This document shows, piece by piece, positions 7,908 through 15,981 of a DNA stretch of 64,000 bases (positions are counted from its first letter, which is position 1; every line of letters begins with the position of its first letter). Source of the stretch: an uncultured Nocardioidaceae bacterium. GTDB taxonomy: Bacteria > Actinomycetota > Actinomycetes > Propionibacteriales > Nocardioidaceae. Made by a program: the position numbers and the translations under genes. The DNA lies in contig CADCUJ010000101.1 of assembly GCA_902805855.1 (NCBI GenBank), positions 1-64,000 on the forward strand, in the 5' to 3' direction. A model generated the notes under the pieces. The model worked only from the letters and a program-made list of their open reading frames with translations. It was not told where the DNA came from and made no database searches.

Positions 7908-10744
7908 ACCGTCGCCGGGACCAGGCGCCGTCGATGTCCATGCGACTCGGGCCACGAGTCGGCGAGGTGATCGACCGGGACGAGCCCCTCTCCTTCACCT
8001 GGAACGGCCGGACCTACCCCGGCTACGCCGGAGACACCATCGCCTCGGCCCTCGCTGCCTGCGGGGTGCGGGTCTTCTCCCGCAGCTTCAAGTACCACCG
8101 GCCACGAGGCCTGCTCACCGCCAGCCACCTCGACCCCGGCTGCATGGTGCAGGTCGACGACGAGCCGAACGTCAGAGGTGCCCACCGTCGGGTGCGGCCG
8201 GGCATGGACGTGCGCTCCCAGGACACCTGGCCCACCCTGTCCTTCGACGTCAAGGCCGCGAACGAGCTGGCCCGCCGGATGCTGCCGGCCGGCTTCTACT
8301 ACAAGACCTTCATGAGCCCGGGTTGGCTGTGGCCGGCCTACGAACGGGTGCTCGAGCGGTTCGCCCACGGCGGGGTCGTCGGCCCTGGGAAGGTGTCGGC
8401 ACTCGACGGAAACGAGCGCTACGACAAGCGGCACGCCCACCCCGACGTCCTGGTCGCCGGCGGCGGACCGGCCGGGATGGCGGCGGCCGTGACAGCGGCG
8501 CGCAGCGGCTGCTCGGTGATGCTGGTCGAGGAGGAGCTCGAGCTGGGTGGCCACCTGCGATGGGGCGACGACGTCGACCTCACCGCGCTGAGCGAGCTGC
8601 GCGGGCGGGTGGCGGCGACGCCGGGCATCGAGGTGCTGACCGACGCGGTCGTGCTGGGACGCTACGACGGGAACGAGATATCGGTCCTGCAGCGGGGGCT
8701 GCCGCACGTCGCCGAACGGCTGGTGAAGGCCCGCGCCAGGACTCTCGTCGCGGCGCCGGGCCTGATCGAGCGGCCCTACGTGTTCGCCGGGAACGACGTG
8801 CCCGGGGTGATGCTGTCCACGGCGGTGCGGCGGCTGGTCAACCTGCACGCCGTGAAGCCAGGCGACCGTGCCGTCGTCCTGACCGCCAACGCCGACGGAG
8901 ACGCGACGGCGCTGGACCTCGAGCGCGCCGGGGTCGAGGTGACCCGGGTGGACGCCCGCCGAGGTGGCGACGTCACCCGGGCGCTGGGTCGCGGCCGGGT
9001 GCGTGCGGTCGAGCTCGGCGACGGCCGCAGGGTCGAGTGTGACCTGCTGGTGACCGCCACCGGCTGGACGTCCGCGGTGTCCCTGCTGACGATGGCCGGC
9101 GACCAGCCGCGCTATGACGACACCGCTGCCAGGTTCCGTCCGGACGCCTCCCGGCTACCCAGCGACGTGATGGCGACCGGGGGTGTCGTCGGTGACGGCA
9201 GCTGTGCGCAGCTGGTGGCCCACGGTGAGGCGACCGGGCGCGAGGCGGCCCGGCGGTCCGCCCAGTCGTCGGTGACGGCTTCGGCCGCGCCGCCACCGCT
9301 GCCGGTCGAGCCGCATCCGGCACTGTTCCGCGGACGGACCCACGGCATGGTCGACTTCTCCGAGGACGTCTCCTCCAAGGACCTGTTCACCGCGGTCGAG
9401 GAGGGCTTTCGGTGTCCCGAGCTGGCCAAGCGGTACACCACCGCGACCATGGGTCCCGCACAGGGCAAGCTGGAGAGCGTCAACGTGGTGGCGATCATCG
9501 CCGAGGCGACCGGCGCCGCCATAGCCGAGACCGGAACCACCACGTGGCGACCGCCGTACGCACCGGTGAGCCTCGGAGCGCTCGCCGGACGCCTCCGCGA
9601 GCCGACCCGGCTCTCGCCCCTGGCGTCCTGGCACCACAGCCACGGTGCCGCGCCATTGGTCGCCGGTGCGTGGATCCGTCCGGACCACTACGGCGACCCG
9701 GTCGCCGAGGCCGCCTCCGTGCGAGACGGCGTCGGGATCATCGACGTGACCCCGATCGGGAAGATCGACCTGCGCGGGCCGGATGTGTCCCGGCTGCTGA
9801 ACCTCGTCTACGTCAACAAGTGGTCGAAGCTGGAGGTCGGGCGGGTCCGTTACGGGGTGATGTGCGGGGAGGACGGTGTGGTGATCGACGACGGCGTGAC
9901 CGGCCGCCTCGCCGAGGACCGCTACCTGATGAGCACCACGTCGTCGGGAGCCGTCACCGTCTGGGAGTGGCTGGAGAGCTGGCTGCAGACCGAGCGACCG
10001 CAGTGGCGCGTCCACGCGACGCCGGTCACCACGTCCTACGCGAGCATCAACGTCGCCGGACCGCGCTCGCGCGACCTGCTGGCCCGGGTGGTCGACGACG
10101 TCGACGTCGCACCCGAGGCCTTCCCGTACATGCACGTGCGCACCGGGAGGCTCGCCGGTGTGCCCGGCTGCGTCGTGTGGCGGATCGGCTTCACCGGCGA
10201 GCTCAGCTTCGAGCTGCACGTCCCGGCCGGCTACGGACTGCACGTGTGGGAGCGTCTGCTGGAGGCCGGGCGAGACCTCGGTGTGCGCCCGTTCGGCGTC
10301 GAGGCACAGCGCATCCTGCGCCTGGAGAAGGGACACCTGATCGTGGGGCAGGACACCGACGCGACGACCAAGGCGTACGGCGCCGCGCTCGACGGGCTGG
10401 TCAAGCTCGACAAGGACGACTTCGTCGGACGGCCCGAGCTTTCGTGGGGTGGTCAGCCGGGTGACGGCCAGCGGCTGGTCGGCCTGCGGATGAGCCCCGA
10501 CTCGCTGGTGCCGGCCGAGGGCAGCCAGCTCCTGGACCACCGAGGACTGATCTGCGGCCGCGTCACCTCCAGCCGGCTGTCCCCGGCGCTGGGGCGCGCG
10601 GTCTGCCTCGCCCAGGTGGAGGCCGCGCTGGCCGAGCCCGGGCGGCAGGTGACGGTGCGTCTGGTCGACGGTGGGACCGCCCGGGCGGCTGTCACCGAGC
10701 AGCTCGCGCAGGTCGACCCGGAGGGGGTGCGGCTGCGTGCCTGA
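7904..10744 (+). CDS. soxA: Sarcosine oxidase alpha subunit
   Basis: The 946-residue alpha subunit has three visible parts. First is a ferredoxin-like N-terminal domain (FTWNGRTYPGYAGDTIASAL) without iron-sulfur cysteines. A Rossmann NAD-binding core with VAGGGPAGMAAAVTAARSG near residue 186 follows. The last roughly 380 residues are a GcvT-like folate domain (WIRPDHYGDPVAEA, GIIDVTPIGKIDLRGPD, WRIGFTGELSFELHVP). This domain catches the formaldehyde equivalent from sarcosine on THF. The length is typical. GTGA overlap with soxD and an 8-nt overlap with soxG indicate one transcript and coupled translation. Confidence 0.94.
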   Translation: MNRRRDQAPSMSMRLGPRVGEVIDRDEPLSFTWNGRTYPGYAGDTIASALAACGVRVFSRSFKYHRPRGLLTASHLDPGCMVQVDDEPNVRGAHRRVRPGMDVRSQDTWPTLSFDVKAANELARRMLPAGFYYKTFMSPGWLWPAYERVLERFAHGGVVGPGKVSALDGNERYDKRHAHPDVLVAGGGPAGMAAAVTAARSGCSVMLVEEELELGGHLRWGDDVDLTALSELRGRVAATPGIEVLTDAVVLGRYDGNEISVLQRGLPHVAERLVKARARTLVAAPGLIERPYVFAGNDVPGVMLSTAVRRLVNLHAVKPGDRAVVLTANADGDATALDLERAGVEVTRVDARRGGDVTRALGRGRVRAVELGDGRRVECDLLVTATGWTSAVSLLTMAGDQPRYDDTAARFRPDASRLPSDVMATGGVVGDGSCAQLVAHGEATGREAARRSAQSSVTASAAPPPLPVEPHPALFRGRTHGMVDFSEDVSSKDLFTAVEEGFRCPELAKRYTTATMGPAQGKLESVNVVAIIAEATGAAIAETGTTTWRPPYAPVSLGALAGRLREPTRLSPLASWHHSHGAAPLVAGAWIRPDHYGDPVAEAASVRDGVGIIDVTPIGKIDLRGPDVSRLLNLVYVNKWSKLEVGRVRYGVMCGEDGVVIDDGVTGRLAEDRYLMSTTSSGAVTVWEWLESWLQTERPQWRVHATPVTTSYASINVAGPRSRDLLARVVDDVDVAPEAFPYMHVRTGRLAGVPGCVVWRIGFTGELSFELHVPAGYGLHVWERLLEAGRDLGVRPFGVEAQRILRLEKGHLIVGQDTDATTKAYGAALDGLVKLDKDDFVGRPELSWGGQPGDGQRLVGLRMSPDSLVPAEGSQLLDHRGLICGRVTSSRLSPALGRAVCLAQVEAALAEPGRQVTVRLVDGGTARAAVTEQLAQVDPEGVRLRA

Positions 10745-11402
10745 GACCACGCCCGTCATCCACGGCCCCGTCGCGCCGGCGCCTCCAGTCGGTGTGCTGG
10801 CCGGCTGGGCGGTCAGCCGACGCCGAAGCGGTGCGGCGCTGACCCTGTCCGATCACAGTCTGCTGGCCAAGGCGGCAGTCAAGGCGCCCTGGCAGGGAGC
10901 CCTGGCCGACGTCTTGGCGGTGCCCTTCGCAGGCACCCTGCGGCGCACCGCAGCGTCCACCGAGCTGCTGCTCACCCAGCCCGGACCCGGCGAGTGGCTG
11001 GTGCTGGCACCGCCGGGGGAGCAGACCGCGCTGGTGACGTGGCTCGAACGATGCGCCGCAGACGTCGACGAGCTGGTCAGCGTCCTCGACGTGACGCACG
11101 GCCTGTGCCTGGTCCGGCTCACCGGAGCGGCTGCCCCGGACCTGCTGGCGAAGGAGTGCGCGCTCGACCTGTCCGAGAGACGGTGCCCCGACCGCACTGC
11201 GCTGCGGACGGCGGTGAGCAGGGTCGCCGCCGACATCATCCGCGACGACCGGGACGGCAACCGCTCGTACCTGCTGGCCTGCGAACGCTCGAGCGGTCAG
11301 TACCTGTTCGACTCGCTGCTCGACGCCGGCGCCGAGTACGGCGTCGAGGTGACCGGCTTCGAGCCGCCGGGCGTGACCGAGCAGACTGCCCGAGCCGACT
11401 GA
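10737..11402 (+). CDS. soxG: Sarcosine oxidase gamma subunit
   Basis: The 221-residue protein has the low-complexity N-terminus and the RRTAASTELLLTQPGPGEWLVLAPPG segment found in SoxG, a small GcvT-like folate-fold subunit that bridges the complex. The C-terminal SYLLACERSSGQYLFDSLLDAGAEYGVEV also fits. The GTG at 10737 lies within the last codons of soxA. It is the fourth and last subunit, in the standard order B-D-A-G. Confidence 0.88.
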   Translation: MPETTPVIHGPVAPAPPVGVLAGWAVSRRRSGAALTLSDHSLLAKAAVKAPWQGALADVLAVPFAGTLRRTAASTELLLTQPGPGEWLVLAPPGEQTALVTWLERCAADVDELVSVLDVTHGLCLVRLTGAAAPDLLAKECALDLSERRCPDRTALRTAVSRVAADIIRDDRDGNRSYLLACERSSGQYLFDSLLDAGAEYGVEVTGFEPPGVTEQTARAD

Positions 11403-11411
11403 GGAGCCGAC

Positions 11412-13127
11412 GTGTCGCTGAAGAGCCCGAGTGGGTCGCTGGACAACCTGGAGATCGCGCGCGGCGCATCCCTGAAGCCGATCGAGGACATCGGGAACGA
11501 GATGGGACTCGGCAGCCACCTGCTGGAGCCCTACGGCCGTGACGTGATGAAGGTCAGCCTCGATGCGGTAGCGGAGCTTGCGGACAGACCGCTTGCGAAG
11601 TACGTGGTGGTCACCGCGATGACACCCACACCGTTGGGGGAGGGGAAGACCACCACGACCGTCGGCCTGGGCCAGGGCATGGGGCGGATCGGCAAGCGGG
11701 CGGTGGTCACCATCCGGCAGGCCTCCATGGGGCCGGCGCTGGGCATCAAGGGCGGCGCCGCCGGTGGCGGCTACAGCCAGGTGGTGCCGATGGAGAAGCT
11801 CAACCTGCACCTGACCGGCGACATGCACGCGGTCACCGCTGCCCACAACCTGCTCTCCGCGATGCTCGACGACCACCTCTACCGGGGCAACCGGCTCGGC
11901 CTCGAGCAGAGCTCGATCACCTGGCGCCGGGTGCTGGACGTCAACGACAGGGCTCTACGCAACATCGTGATCGGGCTGGGCGGCCGGGTGGACGGTGTTC
12001 CTCGCCAGACCGGGTTCGACATCACCGCGGCGTCGGAGGTGATGGCCATCCTCTCGCTGACCACGTCCCTGCGTGACCTTCGCGAGCGCCTGGGACGCAT
12101 CGTGGTCGGCTACACCCCCGATGGCGACCCGGTCACGGCCGAGGAGCTCAAGGCCGCCGGCGCGATGACCGTCCTGCTGCGAGAGGCGGTCAAGCCGAAC
12201 CTGCTGCAGACCATGGAGAACACACCGGTCCTGGTGCACGCCGGCCCGTTCGGCAACATCTCCACCGGCAACTCCTCGGTGATCGCGGACCTGGTCGCAC
12301 TTCGTACCGGGGACTTCGTGCTCACCGAGGCCGGGTTCGGTGGGGACATGGGCGCCGAGCGGTTCTTCAACATCAAGTGCCGGGCGTCGGGCCAGTCGCC
12401 CGACGCCGCCGTCGTGGTGGCGACCGTGCGAGCGCTCAAGGCGCACTCGGGGAGGTACCGGATCGTGCCCGGGCGCCCGATGCCCGAGGAGATGCTCGCC
12501 GAGAGCCCCGAAGACGTGCACGCGGGTGCGGCGAACCTGCTCAAGCAGATCGAGAACATGCGGCTGCACGGCGTCACCCCGGTGGTGGCGGTGAACGCGT
12601 TCCCCACCGACCATGCCTCCGAGCACGCCGCGGTACGAGAGATCGCCGAGTCCGCGGCGGTGCGCTGCGCGGTCTCGAGCCACTTCAGCGACGGCGGAAA
12701 CGGCGCCACCGAGCTTGCCGAGGCCGTCGTCGAAGCGGCTGACGAGCGCAGTGAGTTCGCGCTGCTCTACCCCGACTCCGCGAGTCTGCGCGAGAAGATC
12801 GAGACCATCGCGACCTCGGTCTACGGAGCGGCCGGGATCGATGTCTCCGCCCAGGCCGCGAGGCAGATCGAGACCTACGAGAAGGCCGGGTTCGGCCGGC
12901 TGCCGATCTGCATGGCCAAGACGCACCTGTCCCTGTCCGGTGACCCGGCGCTCAAGGGCGCCCCCGAGGGATGGACCCTGCCGGTGCGCGAGGTCCGCGC
13001 CTCGGTCGGCGCCGGCTTCGTGTACCCGATCTGCGGCGACATGCGGACCATGCCGGGACTCGGTTCCGACCCTGCCGCTGCCCATGTCGACCTCGACGCC
13101 GACGAGCGAACCGTGGGGCTGTTCTGA
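11412..13127 (+). CDS. fhs: Formate-tetrahydrofolate ligase
   Basis: The 571-residue enzyme has the nucleotide loop TPTPLGEGKTTTTVGL near residue 75, followed by RQASMGPALGIKGGAAGGGYSQV and GNISTGNSSVIAD, all diagnostic of 10-formyl-THF synthetase. It interconverts formate plus ATP with 10-formyl-THF. In a catabolic operon it can run toward formate and ATP, disposing of methyl-derived C1 units, or supply 10-formyl-THF. GAGGAG lies 5 nt before the GTG start. No folD is present in the operon, so the dehydrogenase step must be encoded elsewhere. Confidence 0.96.
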   Translation: MSLKSPSGSLDNLEIARGASLKPIEDIGNEMGLGSHLLEPYGRDVMKVSLDAVAELADRPLAKYVVVTAMTPTPLGEGKTTTTVGLGQGMGRIGKRAVVTIRQASMGPALGIKGGAAGGGYSQVVPMEKLNLHLTGDMHAVTAAHNLLSAMLDDHLYRGNRLGLEQSSITWRRVLDVNDRALRNIVIGLGGRVDGVPRQTGFDITAASEVMAILSLTTSLRDLRERLGRIVVGYTPDGDPVTAEELKAAGAMTVLLREAVKPNLLQTMENTPVLVHAGPFGNISTGNSSVIADLVALRTGDFVLTEAGFGGDMGAERFFNIKCRASGQSPDAAVVVATVRALKAHSGRYRIVPGRPMPEEMLAESPEDVHAGAANLLKQIENMRLHGVTPVVAVNAFPTDHASEHAAVREIAESAAVRCAVSSHFSDGGNGATELAEAVVEAADERSEFALLYPDSASLREKIETIATSVYGAAGIDVSAQAARQIETYEKAGFGRLPICMAKTHLSLSGDPALKGAPEGWTLPVREVRASVGAGFVYPICGDMRTMPGLGSDPAAAHVDLDADERTVGLF

Positions 13128-13705
13128 ACCGCGGGGAGCGCGACGACGCGGCCGCCGCGTCGTACCTCGACCTGGAGCTCGGCGGTTTCCTCGACGCGGT
13201 TGGCGCCCGGGCACCGGCCCCCGGCGGCGGTGCAGTCGCCGCCATCACGCTCGGGCTGGCCGCCGGGCTGGTGGAGATGGCCGCACGCTACTCGCAGGGC
13301 CACGTGGAGGACGCCGAGTCGCTGACGGTGGAGGCGGAGCAGATCCGGGTCCGGGCCGCTCGACTGGCCGACGCCGACGCGGTCGCCTACCGCCAGGTGC
13401 TGGTGGCCCGCGCGGAGGCGCCGGAGCAGGTTCGCGCCGCTCTGAGACTGGCAGCGGAGATCCCCCTCGAGGTCGCGGAGCTGGGTGCCCGGACCGCAGG
13501 CATCGCGGCTCGCGTTGCTGCTGGTGTCAAGAAGGACGTCCGCGGTGACGCCGTGACCGGCCTGTTCCTGGCCGAGGCGGCGACCCGGGCCGCTGCTCAC
13601 CTGGTCACGGTCAACGTCGAGGCAGGTGCTCCGGATGCGGGGCTGGTCACCCGCGCCGAGCAGCTGTGGGCACGCGCGCGGGACGCGGTCGCGACCACCC
13701 GCTGA
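13124..13705 (+). CDS. Cyclodeaminase/cyclohydrolase family protein (FchA-like)
   Basis: The 193-residue protein matches formimidotetrahydrofolate cyclodeaminase (methenyl-THF cyclohydrolase) proteins: FLDAVGARAPAPGGGAVAAITLGLAAGLVEMAARYS near the N-terminus and a helical rest. Such proteins act on methenyl- or formimino-THF, which fits between the MTHFR/sarcosine oxidase products and fhs. There is no ATG, GTG or TTG in frame before the conserved domain. The only reasonable initiator is the CTG at 13124, which overlaps the fhs stop as CTGA with GGGG 5 nt upstream. The start is therefore less certain than the identity. Confidence 0.8.
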   Translation: MNRGERDDAAAASYLDLELGGFLDAVGARAPAPGGGAVAAITLGLAAGLVEMAARYSQGHVEDAESLTVEAEQIRVRAARLADADAVAYRQVLVARAEAPEQVRAALRLAAEIPLEVAELGARTAGIAARVAAGVKKDVRGDAVTGLFLAEAATRAAAHLVTVNVEAGAPDAGLVTRAEQLWARARDAVATTR

Positions 13706-13734
13706 GGTCCGTCCGGCCCCTCAGCACCTCAGCG
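13700..13734. terminator. Bidirectional hairpin between convergent genes
   Basis: A perfect 9-bp inverted repeat, CGCTGAGGT (13700-13708) and ACCTCAGCG (13726-13734), with a 17-nt loop, spans the stop codons of the fchA-like gene and of the convergent O-methyltransferase gene. There is no T tract, which is usual in high-GC actinobacteria. It probably ends both transcripts. Confidence 0.6.
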
Positions 13735-14295
13735 CTTGGTGGCGATCAGCACCGAAGCGTCCGAGGCGACCATGACCTCGACGGTGGTGAACCGCTCGTC
13801 GCTCAGCCACTGCTCGCGGACCGTGTCGACCCTGCCGGAGAAGACCGGCGGCCAGGACTCGCACGGGGTGAAGTCGTCGAGCACGACGACCCCTCCCGGC
13901 TCGACCAGGTTGACGACGGTGTCCGCGCCGCTGTCCTCGGGCTCGCGGGCATCGAGGAAGACCAGGGAGAAGGGACCGCGATCGGCGAGCGTCGACCAGT
14001 CCGCGGCACACACCTCCACCTGGTCGTCGTCCTCGAAGATCTCGGCCGCCGCCTCGGCGAGCTTCGGGTCCACCTCGGCGCTGATGATGGAGGTGTCGCC
14101 CCGGAGGCCACTGCGCAGCCATGCCGTGCCGACGCCGCATCCGGTGCCGAACTCCGCCATCGTCCCGGACCGGGTGGCGGCAAGGGTGGCCAGCAGCCGG
14201 CCGGTCTCGTTGCGGCAGAACGAGGCGTACCCCCGCTTGCGGGAGACGTCGAACGCCCGCCGCACGATCGGCGGGAGCTCGAGCGGGGCACTCAT
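13729..14295 (-). CDS. SAM-dependent O-methyltransferase-like protein
   Basis: The 188-residue class I methyltransferase has the SAM-binding glycine motif EFGTGCGVGTAWL at about residues 48-60, an acidic end of strand 2 (SAEVDPKLAE), and a motif IV-like LVFLDAREPED. It resembles the small catechol/caffeoyl-CoA O-methyltransferase-like group (COG4122). The substrate is unknown. It converges on the C1 operon with a shared terminator and is probably not part of that operon. Confidence 0.75.
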   Translation of the reverse strand: MSAPLELPPIVRRAFDVSRKRGYASFCRNETGRLLATLAATRSGTMAEFGTGCGVGTAWLRSGLRGDTSIISAEVDPKLAEAAAEIFEDDDQVEVCAADWSTLADRGPFSLVFLDAREPEDSGADTVVNLVEPGGVVVLDDFTPCESWPPVFSGRVDTVREQWLSDERFTTVEVMVASDASVLIATKR

Positions 14296-14400
14296 GGCTC
14301 CAGTGTCCCCGACCGACCCGAGCCGCCCCAGGTCTTCGAGACGCCCATCTCGGCATGTGAAATGTTCGGCGAACAAAGCGCGCCGTCCGTCGGCCGTTGT

Positions 14401-14492
14401 TAGCCTCGACGAACCATGCGGAGCTTCTTCGTACTTATCGACCGCCGTGGCGGGGCCTACTAGGTAAGGGCCACCTCGCCGCGGAGTCCGGC
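14401..14492 (+). promoter_or_regulatory. Possible leader peptide and attenuator-like hairpin upstream of the leuB region
   Basis: TAGCCT (14401-14406) is followed 9 nt later by ATG 14416, which opens a 15-codon frame, MRSFFVLIDRRGGAY, ending at 14463. Val-Leu-Ile occur consecutively. Overlapping its end is an extended imperfect stem, CCGTGGCGGGGCC (about 14443) pairing with GGCCACCTCGCCGCGG (to about 14485). This layout resembles branched-chain amino acid attenuators, and leuB and ilvE lie downstream. There is no T tract and no comparative support here, so this is a hypothesis. Confidence 0.35.
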
Positions 14493-14683
14493 ATGTCTGG
14501 CCCTCCGAAGAACCTCCGCAGCGAGCAGCGATCAAGCGCCACCCGCATCTTGACCCGGAGACCCCTCCAGTCGCGCGATCCGCGACGAGCAGCGCGTCTT
14601 CCTCGGCAGCGGAACAGCTCAGCAGCGTGCATCGCGGGCCGGCAGCCCTGGCGCACGCCCATCACTCGAACAGGAGAAACCAG

Positions 14684-14812
14684 ATGTACGACATGTACCC
14701 AGAGTGGGGACCGGCCCGGCATCGGGACCGCCCCGACGGATCGGCGCTGCAGTCGGTCCAGTCCGGCCTCGACCGCAGGGACAACGGCGGTCAACAGCCT
14801 GACGACAACTAG
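14684..14812 (+). CDS. Small hypothetical protein, 42 residues
   Basis: The ATG at 14684 has a clear ribosome binding site (AGGAG, 14672-14676) 7 nt upstream and encodes a hydrophilic, Asp/Arg/Gln-rich peptide beginning [19 protein letters not shown] and ending QQPDDN. There is no membrane segment and no cysteine. Its stop codon TAG forms part of the TAGCCT -10 hexamer of leuB. The stretch 14464-14683 before it contains no gene, only a hairpin (GTCGCG-CGATC-CGCGAC, 14570-14586). I do not recognise the family. Confidence 0.5.
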   Translation: MYDMYPEWGPARHRDRPDGSALQSVQSGLDRRDNGGQQPDDN

Positions 14813-14823
14813 CCTCGGGGGCT

Positions 14824-15906
14824 GTGACGACTCAACGTCCTCCAGGCACCGGCAGCCGGCGGCTCGACCTGGCCGTCGTGCCCGGGGACGGGATCGGACC
14901 GGAGGTCACCGCTGAGGCGCTGAAGGTGCTCGAGGCGGTGACCCCGGCCGAGGTGAGGCTGGAGCTCACTCGCTACGACCTCGGAGCCGAGCGCTACCTC
15001 GCCACCGGGGAGGTACTTCCCGACTCGGTCCTCGCCGAGATCGGCCGGCACGACGCGATCCTGCTCGGCGCCGTCGGCGGGAGACCAGGCGACCCGAACC
15101 TCCCCGCCGGCGTCCTCGAGCGTGGCCTGCTGCTGCGCCTGCGCTTCGAGCTCGACCACTACGTCAACCTGCGGCCGGCGCGTACCTACCCGGGGACGCG
15201 GACCCCGCTCGCGGAGCCGGGCGAGGTCGACCTCCTCGTGGTCCGGGAGGGCACCGAGGGCCCGTACGTCGGCAACGGCGGTGCGCTGCGGACCGGGACA
15301 CCGGCCGAGGTGGCGACCGAGGTCAGCGTGAACACCGCCTTCGGCGTGGAGCGGGTGGTCCGATACGCATTCGCCCGCGCCGAGAACCGGCCGCGCAGGC
15401 GACTCACCCTGGTGCACAAGTCCAACGTCCTGGTCCATGCCGGCAGTCTTTGGTCTCGACTGGTGGGCGAGGTGGCGCAGGAGTATCCCCACGTCAGCGT
15501 GGACTACCTGCATGTCGACGCGGCCATGATCTTCCTCGCCACCGAACCGTCCCGGTTCGACGTGATCGTCACCGACAACCTGTTCGGCGACATCGTGACC
15601 GACCTCGCGGCGGCGATCACCGGAGGGATCGGGCTCGCCGCGAGCGCCAACCTGAACCCGGACCGGACCACACCCAGCATGTTCGAGCCGGTGCACGGCT
15701 CCGCCCCGGACATCGCCGGCCAGCAGCGTGCCGACCCGACCGCAGCGATCCTGTCCGTCGCGCTGCTGCTCGAGCACCTCGGGTACGACGCCGCGGCCCG
15801 CTCGGTCGAGGCGGCGGTCGCCGACGACCTCGCCGGTCGAGGAGGCGCAGGAACCCGTCGTACCCGTGAGGTCGGTGACCTGATCGCCGCTCGAGCCGCG
15901 CGCTGA
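14824..15906 (+). CDS. leuB: 3-isopropylmalate dehydrogenase
   Basis: The 360-residue isocitrate/isopropylmalate dehydrogenase-family protein has [17 protein letters not shown] at the N-terminus, [13 protein letters not shown], and the metal/substrate segment [26 protein letters not shown]; the NAD-binding [13 protein letters not shown] follows. It oxidises 3-isopropylmalate in leucine synthesis. GTG 14824 lies 8 nt after TAGCCT (14810-14815) with no Shine-Dalgarno, so it is probably read from a leaderless transcript. ilvE follows, giving a branched-chain amino acid group. Confidence 0.95.
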   Translation: MTTQRPPGTGSRRLDLAVVPGDGIGPEVTAEALKVLEAVTPAEVRLELTRYDLGAERYLATGEVLPDSVLAEIGRHDAILLGAVGGRPGDPNLPAGVLERGLLLRLRFELDHYVNLRPARTYPGTRTPLAEPGEVDLLVVREGTEGPYVGNGGALRTGTPAEVATEVSVNTAFGVERVVRYAFARAENRPRRRLTLVHKSNVLVHAGSLWSRLVGEVAQEYPHVSVDYLHVDAAMIFLATEPSRFDVIVTDNLFGDIVTDLAAAITGGIGLAASANLNPDRTTPSMFEPVHGSAPDIAGQQRADPTAAILSVALLLEHLGYDAAARSVEAAVADDLAGRGGAGTRRTREVGDLIAARAAR

Positions 15907-15981
15907 CCACCCGGGATGCGCCACCTCTCGGCGTCCCCTCGCGAACCGCGGGGGCGGTCCCGGTCGGATACCGTGCTGGTC

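Noticed and set aside
13666-14403. Long frames on the + strand across the O-methyltransferase gene
   Set aside because: They are antisense to a protein with a clear SAM-binding motif and have no recognisable content.
14464-14683. T-box riboswitch or other known riboswitch upstream of leuB
   Set aside because: I found no T-box sequence, specifier-like bulge or AGGTGGTACCGCG-like anti-terminator, and no other riboswitch core.
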